Origin: DATEDA01 sp963789885
Lineage (GTDB): Bacteria > Pseudomonadota > Gammaproteobacteria > Burkholderiales > SG8-39
DNA: 64,000 nucleotides
Direction: 5' to 3'
Assembly (NCBI GenBank): GCA_963789885.1
Contig: CAWBNB010000030.1
Span: 186,001 to 250,000 of the forward strand
Shown: positions 19,191 through 25,657 of the stretch, in pieces
How the letters are laid out: each line of letters begins with the position of its first letter
Position numbering within the stretch: position 1 is the stretch's first letter
Notes under the pieces: generated by a model
What the model saw: only the letters and a program-made list of their open reading frames with translations
Databases searched by the model: none
What the model was told of the DNA's origin: nothing
Program-made: the position numbers and the translations under genes

Positions 19191-20012
19191 ATGTCGCAGC
19201 GCGTCCGGGCGATCTTCCTCTCGGACATCCATCTCGGCACCCGCGCGTGCCAGGCCGAGCGGCTGCTCGATTTCCTCAAGGCCTACGAATCGGACTACCT
19301 CTTCCTTCTTGGCGACATCCTAGATTTCTGGGCGATGCGCTCGCGCGGTGTGTACTGGTCCGCGGCGCAGAACACCCTGCTGCAGAAGCTGCTGAAGCGC
19401 GCACGCCACCACGTGCAGGTCGTGTTCGTCCCGGGGAACCACGACGAAGCGGCGCGCGAGCACGTCGGCACGTCGTTCGGGAACATCCGCGTGGTGATGG
19501 ACCACGTGCACGTCGCCGCCGACGGCGCGCGCTACCTGCTCCTCCACGGCGACCAGTTCGACCAGGTGACCCGTTACCATCGGTGGATTGCCGTGCTCGG
19601 CGATCACGCCTACGCGGCGCTCGTCCGGCTGAACCTGCTCCTGTCGCGGCTGCGTCGCACCCTCGGGATACCCGGCTACTGGTCGCTCTCGGGCTATGCG
19701 AAGCGGCAGGTCAAGAGCGCCGTCGACTACGTGTTCGGGTTTGAGGAAGCGGTCGTGCGCCACGCGAGGGAGCGCGGCGCGGACGGCGTGATCTGCGGTC
19801 ACATCCACGTCGCGGCGATTCGCGACGTGCACGGCATCCGTTATGTGAACTGCGGGGACTGGGTGGACAGCTGTACGGCGATCGTCGAGCACGCCGACGG
19901 TGAGCTCGAGCTCGTGCAATGGGGGGTGGCGCCGGCGATCGACCCGGCGGGGCGCGTTGACCTACGTCAGCAGCCGATCGACGAAGCGGTCGAGAGGCTC
20001 GGAACGGGCTGA
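19191..20012 (+). CDS. Metallophosphoesterase of the LpxH/PlcP type (UDP-diacylglucosamine diphosphatase-like)
   Basis: 273 residues with the calcineurin-like metal-binding blocks in order: LSDIHLGTRA (Asp, His), LLGDILDFW, VPGNHDEAA, LLHGDQFDQ and CGHIHVAAI. The spacing and the RYHRWIAVLGDHAYAALVRL helical insert fit the subgroup that contains LpxH2 and the phospholipase PlcP. Divergence from a GT4 glycosyltransferase and a candidate Pho box upstream favour PlcP, which hydrolyses membrane phospholipids to diacylglycerol under phosphate starvation. LpxH activity in lipid A synthesis is the alternative; the sequence alone does not decide. Confidence 0.85.
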   Translation: MSQRVRAIFLSDIHLGTRACQAERLLDFLKAYESDYLFLLGDILDFWAMRSRGVYWSAAQNTLLQKLLKRARHHVQVVFVPGNHDEAAREHVGTSFGNIRVVMDHVHVAADGARYLLLHGDQFDQVTRYHRWIAVLGDHAYAALVRLNLLLSRLRRTLGIPGYWSLSGYAKRQVKSAVDYVFGFEEAVVRHARERGADGVICGHIHVAAIRDVHGIRYVNCGDWVDSCTAIVEHADGELELVQWGVAPAIDPAGRVDLRQQPIDEAVERLGTG

Positions 20013-20144
20013 GCGAAGCTCGGCGGATGCGGGCGACGGGCGATTATTGCGGTCATGTTGCAGCCTGAGCTCGCTTGCACATTTTTTCAGCGCCGAACCA
20101 AAACGCGATTGCGACCAAGAAGTTGCTCGGCCCACCGCCGGTGT

Positions 20145-20224
20145 TATGCACAGGATTTCAAGCGCAACTGTGGATAAGATCGCGGTGCTTCTGGCCGAAG
20201 AGACTGCTCAAAAAGGATCCACAG
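20145..20224. other. Cluster of DnaA boxes in a non-coding gap
   Basis: TTATGCACA at 20145-20153 matches the DnaA consensus TTATNCACA fully, and TGTGGATAA at 20170-20178 is a perfect box on the opposite strand (TTATCCACA). They form a 10-base inverted repeat (TTATGCACAG / CTGTGGATAA). GGATCCACA at 20216-20224 matches seven of nine positions. The whole gap 20013-20306 (294 bases) shows no convincing gene and is richer in A+T than its surroundings, with a TTTTTT run near 20083. No dnaA, dnaN or par gene is in the window. Confidence 0.5.
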
Positions 20225-20306
20225 CCACATGCGACGCCGATCGATTGGCGCGCCCGCTCCCCGCGCGTCGGGAAGGGCGGCAGCAGCGCGACCTACCCGG
20301 TTGGGG

Positions 20307-20558
20307 CTACTTCCGCGCTGCAGCCTGGGACAGGATCCGGCGCGCCTCGTTCAGCGCGGCGTCGAGTGCGCCCGCCGGATCCTCTTGATCCTGCTGAGCT
20401 ATCGGGAACTGCAGCAGCGGCGCATCAGGCTCGCCGCCGATGCGCATCGCCGAGACGCGCAACTCCCAGCGGCGGTTCGCGCCCGTATCGGGCCCGCGGG
20501 AAACGGTGGCGGAGATGACGTGCTCCCCGAAAAGCTCGGTCTTCTCGAATCGGTCCAT
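20307..20558 (-). CDS. Small conserved-looking protein of unknown function
   Basis: 83 residues from an ATG at 20558 preceded by AAGGA at normal spacing. The sequence (MDRFEKTELFGEHVISATVS, then WELRVSAMRIGGEPD, ending LDAALNEARRILSQAAARK) is balanced in charge, with a beta-strand-rich first half and a C-terminal helix, unlike the noise in other frames. No signal peptide or membrane segment is seen and I do not recognise the family. It stands alone on the minus strand beside the DnaA-box region. Confidence 0.6.
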   Translation of the reverse strand: MDRFEKTELFGEHVISATVSRGPDTGANRRWELRVSAMRIGGEPDAPLLQFPIAQQDQEDPAGALDAALNEARRILSQAAARK

Positions 20559-21037
20559 GCGTAAGTCCTTGGGAACGCTTGACGGTTGAGTCGAAGCCGA
20601 AAACGGCGCGCGATGCTCGTAACGCCGTCGTGCGCCGAAGCTTAGCGGGGTTCGATGAAGTTGTGAATCGCCATCGGCGAGCGGTCGCGCGGCCGATGGT
20701 TGCTCAAGCATTCCGGCGCTTTCACCTGCCCGACCGGGCGATGAATGGCTCGACCCTGCGGTGGATGCGCTGGTGGACGAGCCGAGTCCGCTTGCCGCGC
20801 GCACGTGAACTCTCCTCCTGCTTGGCACTGCGCGCAACAGCGCAACATCTGCGCGTGTTTCAGCGACGTAACAGCGCTAGATCGGACGGGCTAGTCGCGC
20901 CTGGGGCCATGATGCGTCAGCCATCGGTCAGCCCCTCGTTGGTAGCTTTGCGCGCTGAGTCGCTTCGCTTTTCACGCACCGGGCGATCGACGAGATCGCG
21001 CAAGTCAACCGGCCAGGTAGTGACGGGAGCGAAGCGA
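20559..21037. other. Non-coding region, no gene recognised
   Basis: 479 bases between the small minus-strand gene and the AraC-type regulator. Open frames here show no start with a ribosome site and no recognisable protein. The last 60 bases precede the AraC gene and probably hold its promoter, but I could not pick a convincing -35/-10 pair. Confidence 0.5.
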
Positions 21038-22057
21038 ATGGACGCACTTTCGGAAGCCCTGACGACGATTCGGCTGACCGGCGCGGCATTCTTCGCGTCG
21101 GAGCTCAGGGCGCCATGGGCGATCGTCGCGCCGTCCTCGCGGGCGATCGCGGAGGCGCTCATGCCCGACGCGGACCACGTCGTGCCTTACCACTACGTCG
21201 CGGCTGGTCGCTGCGTCGTGAAGCTGCTCGACGGCCCCGCGATCGATCTCGCCGCCGGGGACGTCGTGGTGTTTCCGAAAGGCGATCACCACATGCTCGG
21301 CGGCACGCCGCAGTTCGGGCCGCTGAGCTTGCCGCCGGAAGACCTCACGAAACTGCTCAAGCGAGGAGAGATCACGCCGATCCACGGCGGGGGCGACGGC
21401 GCAGTGACCGAGATGGTCTGCGGGTTCTTCGCCTGCGACCGGCGGCTCTCGGCACCTATCATCGACGGGCTGCCGCGCGTGCTGCGCGTGAGCCTGGGAG
21501 ACGATCCCAGCGCGCAATGGTTGCGGAGCTCGGTGCGCTTCTCGGTGGCCGAAACCGCGCAACGGGGCGCGGGCGCGGAGAGCGTCCTCGCGAAGCTGTC
21601 CGAGCTCCTCTTCGCGGAAACGATCCGCCGCTACGTGAGGGATCTTCCGGACGGGGAAAGAGGCTGGCTCGCGGGTCTCCGCAATCCGCACGTTACCAAG
21701 GCGCTTGCGCTGCTCCACGGCCGCCCCGAGTACCCCTGGACAGTCGAGGAGGTCGCCCGCAAGGTGGGACTCTCGCGCACGGTCCTTGCCGAGCGCTTCC
21801 TGCATTACCTCGGACAACCACCGATACAGTACCTCACCAGATGGCGCCTCTCGCTCGCCGCGGATCGCCTGCGCGACGGAACGACGAGCATCGGCCGGGT
21901 CGCCGAGCAAGTGGGCTACGACTCCGAGGCGTCGTTCACCCGCGCATTCAAGCGCGCGTTCGGGCTGCCTCCGGCAACCTGGCGGCGAAGGAAGGCCAAC
22001 GCCGCGGTGGCCACAGCACCGCGATGGCGCGTAGCGCGAGGAGTCGTAGCGGCTTGA
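21038..22057 (+). CDS. AraC-family transcriptional regulator with N-terminal cupin sensor domain
   Basis: 339 residues from the ATG at 21038, chosen because the AraC/cupin homology begins with MDALSEALTTIRLTGAAFFA; the longer upstream frame has no family features. The N-terminal half is a cupin (YHYVAAGRCVVKLLDGPAID, LAAGDVVVFPKGDHHMLGG). The C-terminal AraC domain has two helix-turn-helices: WTVEEVARKVGLSRTVLAER and SIGRVAEQVGYDSEASFTRA, then FKRAFGLPPATWRR. Proteins of this subgroup often repress or activate a neighbouring dehydrogenase; here the next genes are the type I secretion operon, which it might control. Confidence 0.9.
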   Translation: MDALSEALTTIRLTGAAFFASELRAPWAIVAPSSRAIAEALMPDADHVVPYHYVAAGRCVVKLLDGPAIDLAAGDVVVFPKGDHHMLGGTPQFGPLSLPPEDLTKLLKRGEITPIHGGGDGAVTEMVCGFFACDRRLSAPIIDGLPRVLRVSLGDDPSAQWLRSSVRFSVAETAQRGAGAESVLAKLSELLFAETIRRYVRDLPDGERGWLAGLRNPHVTKALALLHGRPEYPWTVEEVARKVGLSRTVLAERFLHYLGQPPIQYLTRWRLSLAADRLRDGTTSIGRVAEQVGYDSEASFTRAFKRAFGLPPATWRRRKANAAVATAPRWRVARGVVAA

Positions 22058-22436
22058 TTTGGTCGCCGATGATGTCTGTCGGCAACGCTTCCTGAAGAGG
22101 CAGCGCTCTCCCGATCGGTTCCAGGAAATCGTCCAGCCGGGAACGCAAGACGGCCCTGGTGTGACATCCAGGACCTGCTCCCGATCTTCTCCGCATTGAA
22201 GTCCGCCGCGGGCGGGCGACCAGCGCCCGCTCGGCCTCCCGCGCGCGTGCTGCTCGCCTAGCCGCCGCTTGCCGCGAGCGGTACAAGTTCCTAAGGCCGG
22301 CGTCCCGATCAAGACACGCGAACGAGCGGCAAGGACTCGCGAGCAGGCGATCGTGATACTCCCGTCTGCGCTCTCGCGTCGTCAGTCACGGTGGACGAAG
22401 CGACACGCGCGAAGCGGTTTGCGACAGGAGGACGTC
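22058..22436. other. Non-coding region upstream of the secretion operon
   Basis: 379 bases after the AraC gene with no frame carrying a recognisable protein and no clear promoter, repeat or RNA structure that I could establish by eye. It presumably carries the promoter of the secretion operon. Confidence 0.45.
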
Positions 22437-22568
22437 ATGCGCTGCTTGCCCTATTTCATCGCCGCGGGCCCCTACGCCGCCGCGACACCTTCCGGACCGT
22501 CTTGGCGACGTGACGATACGGGACGAACGTCCGCGGCCCGAGTCGCTCTGATTCCGAGGCGAGCGTAA
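22437..22568 (+). CDS. Possible 43-residue leader peptide of the type I secretion operon
   Basis: An ATG at 22437 follows ACAGGAGG by six bases, an almost ideal ribosome site, and the frame (MRCLPYFIAAGPYAAATPSG and on to VALIPRRA) ends in a TAA that overlaps the ABC-transporter ATG (TAATG at 22566-22570). This arrangement would couple translation of the transporter to the peptide. The ABC gene itself has no good ribosome site of its own. The peptide has no recognised family. Confidence 0.4.
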   Translation: MRCLPYFIAAGPYAAATPSGPSWRRDDTGRTSAARVALIPRRA

Positions 22569-24280
22569 TGCGTTGGTTGTTCGTCAAACAGCTCCGGCCC
22601 TTCGTGCTGCTGGCCGCGGCGGCGAGTCTGATGCTGAACCTCGTGCTGCTGGTGCCGGCGCTCTACATGGTGCAGGTGTTCGACCGCGTGTTCGCGAGCC
22701 GGAGCGTGGAGACGCTCGCGATGTTGACCGCGATCGCGGCCGTCGCGCTCGCGCTCGGCTACTGCATGGACAGGGTGCGCGCGCGAGCGCTCGCCTGGGC
22801 GGGCAGCGCCCTCGACCGGCGCCTCTCGCCCCTTGCGCTCGCCGGGCTGCTTCGTCGGGCGGCCGCCGCGGGCGGGCGAGCCGACACGGACGCGCTGCGC
22901 GACATCGCGCAGCTGCGCGCGTTCCTCAGCGGCACCGGCATTCAGGCGCTGTTCGATGCGCCGTGGCTGCCCGTGTTCCTGCTGGTGATCGCCCTGATGC
23001 ATCCAGTGCTCGGCCTGACGGCCACCATCGGCGCCGGCCTGCTCGCCGGCCTCGCCGTGCTCACCGCGACGCTGACGCGCGAGCCTACCGAGGACACGCT
23101 GCGCCGTTCGCGTGCGACGAGCCGTCACGCCGAGGCGCTCGCGCGCAACGCCGAGGTGATCATCGGCATGGGCATGACGCCGGCCGTAGTGGGTCGCTGG
23201 CAGGCGCGACATCACGAGCTCCTCGACGCACAGGCCCGTCTCGGCGCGACTTCGGCGCGGTTGAGCTCCGCCGCGCGCATCGCCCGCCAGGCGCTCCAGG
23301 TCGCGATGCTCGCCATCGGTGCCTGGCTCGTCGTCGGCACCGCCGCCTCGCCGGGGATCATGGTCGCGGCGACGATCCTGCTCGGACGCGCGCTGCAGCC
23401 GGCCGAGCAGCTGATCACCGGATGGAAGGCGCTCGTCAACGCACGCGGGGCGTGGCAGCGGCTGATCGCGCGCGCCGACGCGCCGTCCGCGGACGGCGAT
23501 CTCTCGTTGCCCGACCCGATCGGCCGCGTGGAGGTCGAGCGCGTCGTCTTCCATATGGCGCCGGCGCGGCCGGCCCTGATCAAGGGCGTCGCGTTCGCAC
23601 TCGAGCCGGGCGAGAGCCTGGGGATCGTCGGGGCGAGCGCGTCGGGCAAGACCACGCTCCTCCGGCTGCTCCTCGGCATCTGGCGGGCACAGTCGGGCGT
23701 CATCCGGCTCGACGGCGCCGACATCTCGCGCTGGAATCGCGACGCACTCGGGCGGCACGTCGGTTATCTGCCGCAGGACGTGGAGCTCTTCGCGGGCAGC
23801 GTGGCGGAGAACATCGCCCGCCTCGGGGCGCCGGACTCGGCCATGGTGGTCGCGGCCGCCGAGCTCGCGCACGCGCACGAGATGATCCTGCGTCTCCCCG
23901 AGGGCTACGACACGCAGATTGGCGCGGGTGGCGCGCTGCTCTCCGGCGGCCAGCGGCAGCGCATCGCGCTCGCGCGCGCGCTCTACGGCAATCCGCGCCT
24001 GGTCGTCCTCGACGAGCCGAACGCCAACCTCGACGGCGAGGGCGAGCTCGCCCTGGCCGCGGCGCTCAAGGCGCTAAAGGCACGCGGCGTGACTGTGATT
24101 CTGGTCGGCCATCGCCCCAGCATGGTGTCGCAGCTCGACAAGCTCGCGGTGCTCAAGGATGGCGTGCTTGAGGCATTCGGCGCCACTGCGACGATCCTGC
24201 CCCGGATGCTCGCCGGCACCCGGCAGACGCGTCGACTCGCTGCCGTCAGCGCGGCGGCGCCAGCGGAAGTGCTCTCGTGA
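22568..24280 (+). CDS. Type I secretion system permease/ATPase (PrtD family)
   Basis: 570 residues. An N-terminal exporter membrane domain with about six helices (LLAAAASLMLNLVLLVPALY first) lacks a peptidase C39 domain. The nucleotide-binding domain has Walker A GASASGKTTLLRLLLG, YLPQDVELFAGSVAENI, signature LLSGGQRQRIALARALYG and Walker B LVVLDEPNANLDGEGE. This is the PrtD/AprD group that exports RTX proteins and proteases. The stop overlaps the start of the HlyD-type gene by four bases (GTGA), and the RTX gene follows, so this is a complete inner-membrane exporter with its substrate; the outer-membrane TolC-type partner is not in the window. Confidence 0.93.
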   Translation: MRWLFVKQLRPFVLLAAAASLMLNLVLLVPALYMVQVFDRVFASRSVETLAMLTAIAAVALALGYCMDRVRARALAWAGSALDRRLSPLALAGLLRRAAAAGGRADTDALRDIAQLRAFLSGTGIQALFDAPWLPVFLLVIALMHPVLGLTATIGAGLLAGLAVLTATLTREPTEDTLRRSRATSRHAEALARNAEVIIGMGMTPAVVGRWQARHHELLDAQARLGATSARLSSAARIARQALQVAMLAIGAWLVVGTAASPGIMVAATILLGRALQPAEQLITGWKALVNARGAWQRLIARADAPSADGDLSLPDPIGRVEVERVVFHMAPARPALIKGVAFALEPGESLGIVGASASGKTTLLRLLLGIWRAQSGVIRLDGADISRWNRDALGRHVGYLPQDVELFAGSVAENIARLGAPDSAMVVAAAELAHAHEMILRLPEGYDTQIGAGGALLSGGQRQRIALARALYGNPRLVVLDEPNANLDGEGELALAAALKALKARGVTVILVGHRPSMVSQLDKLAVLKDGVLEAFGATATILPRMLAGTRQTRRLAAVSAAAPAEVLS

Positions 24281-25611
24281 AAACCCCCGGCTTGTCCTCG
24301 TTCGCAGCGCTCCTCGTCCGGGACGGGCTCGAGGCCGGCGCACGCGGGGAGCTGCGTCGCCAAGTCAGGGGCGCGCTCGTACCGGTCGCTGTGGTTGCCG
24401 CGCTCTGCGGAGTCTGGTCGGCGACCGCGCCGCTGTCGGGCGCAATCGTCGCACCGGCGCAGATCAAGGTCGAGCTGAACCGCAAGACGGTCCAGCACCA
24501 GGAAGGCGGGATAGTGCGCGAGATCCTCGTGCGCGACGGGCAGAGGGTGACTGCCGGCGAGCCGCTGGTCGTCGTCGGCGATGTGCGCAGCGACGCGGAG
24601 CTGAGCCTGCTGCGGGGACAGCTGCGCGCGGAGCGCGTCCGCCAGGCGCGCGCAGCGGCCGAAGCGGCGCTCGAGCCGCGGTTCTCGCCGCCGGCAGGCG
24701 TCGCGGATGCTGCCGACGAGCACCTGGCGCGCGAGCGCGCGCTGTTCGCGGCGCGTCGCCGCACCCTCGACGAGCAGGTTGGCTCCCTGCAAGCGCAGAT
24801 CCGCGATGCGCACTCGCAGGCGGCGGCGCTGGAGAGCCAGATCGCGGCGACCGAGGCGTCCACGCACCTCTCCGACGAGGAGCTGGAGATCAACGCCAAG
24901 CTCGCGCAACAGGGTTACGTCCAGCGCACGCGCGTCCTAGCGCTGCAGCGCGCGTCGGCGGACTACCGGGGCAAGGTCGGCGAATACCGCGGCGACCTCG
25001 CCTTCGTGCACCAGCGGACGGGCGATCTGGAGTCGCGCATCGCGCAGGCCCGCAACCTCTATCAGAGCCAGGCCGCGGACGAGCTGAAGGAGGCGTCGGC
25101 CAGAATCCGCGAGCTCGAAGACCGGCTGCGCCCCTCGCAGGATCAGGTCGAGCGGCAACTCGTGCGCTCGCCGGTGGACGGCGAGGTGATGGGACTGCGC
25201 GTCACCGCGGCGGGCGAGGCGATCGGCCCCCGCCAGCCGATCCTCGAGGTCGTGCCGATGCGCGAGAAGCTCGTGATCGAGGCGCGGATCCGCCCGGAGG
25301 ACATCGACTATGTGCGGAAGGACGCACCGGCGGAGGTCCGCCTCACCGCATTCGACGCGCGGACCACGCCGCTTCTGCCGGGCAAGGTCGTGTTCGTGTC
25401 GCCCGACCGGGTGACGAAGCCGGAAAGCGGCGAATCCTGGTTTACGGCGACCGTCGAGGTCGACGCGGCGAGCCTGAAGGATCACCCCCAGCTGCGCCTG
25501 CAGGCCGGCATGCCGGCGGAGCTCTACGTCACGACTCCGGCGCGGACAGTCATCGAATACCTCGCGAAACCGCTGCGCGGCTTCGCGAGCCGCGGAATGC
25601 GCGAACCGTGA
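24277..25611 (+). CDS. Type I secretion membrane fusion protein (HlyD/PrtE family)
   Basis: 444 residues, GTG start at 24277 overlapping the ABC stop. One N-terminal membrane helix (VRGALVPVAVVAALCGVWSA, about 30-49), a short biotinyl-lipoyl-like half (VELNRKTVQHQEGGIVREIL), a long coiled-coil hairpin of about 190 residues (about 105-290) and the second lipoyl half with the HlyD signature LVRSPVDGEVMGLRVTAAGE, then a beta-barrel ending in the typical GMPAELYVTTPARTVIEYLA and KPL tail. It bridges the ABC protein and an outer-membrane channel across the periplasm. Confidence 0.93.
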   Translation: MKTPGLSSFAALLVRDGLEAGARGELRRQVRGALVPVAVVAALCGVWSATAPLSGAIVAPAQIKVELNRKTVQHQEGGIVREILVRDGQRVTAGEPLVVVGDVRSDAELSLLRGQLRAERVRQARAAAEAALEPRFSPPAGVADAADEHLARERALFAARRRTLDEQVGSLQAQIRDAHSQAAALESQIAATEASTHLSDEELEINAKLAQQGYVQRTRVLALQRASADYRGKVGEYRGDLAFVHQRTGDLESRIAQARNLYQSQAADELKEASARIRELEDRLRPSQDQVERQLVRSPVDGEVMGLRVTAAGEAIGPRQPILEVVPMREKLVIEARIRPEDIDYVRKDAPAEVRLTAFDARTTPLLPGKVVFVSPDRVTKPESGESWFTATVEVDAASLKDHPQLRLQAGMPAELYVTTPARTVIEYLAKPLRGFASRGMREP

Positions 25612-25657
25612 GCGCCCGCGCTTCACTCACTCAACCCTGAAACTGGAGCAAGCGAAA

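Noticed and set aside
20075..20518. 147-codon plus-strand frame over the DnaA-box region
   Set aside because: No ribosome site, odd composition, and it overlaps a better-supported small gene on the minus strand.
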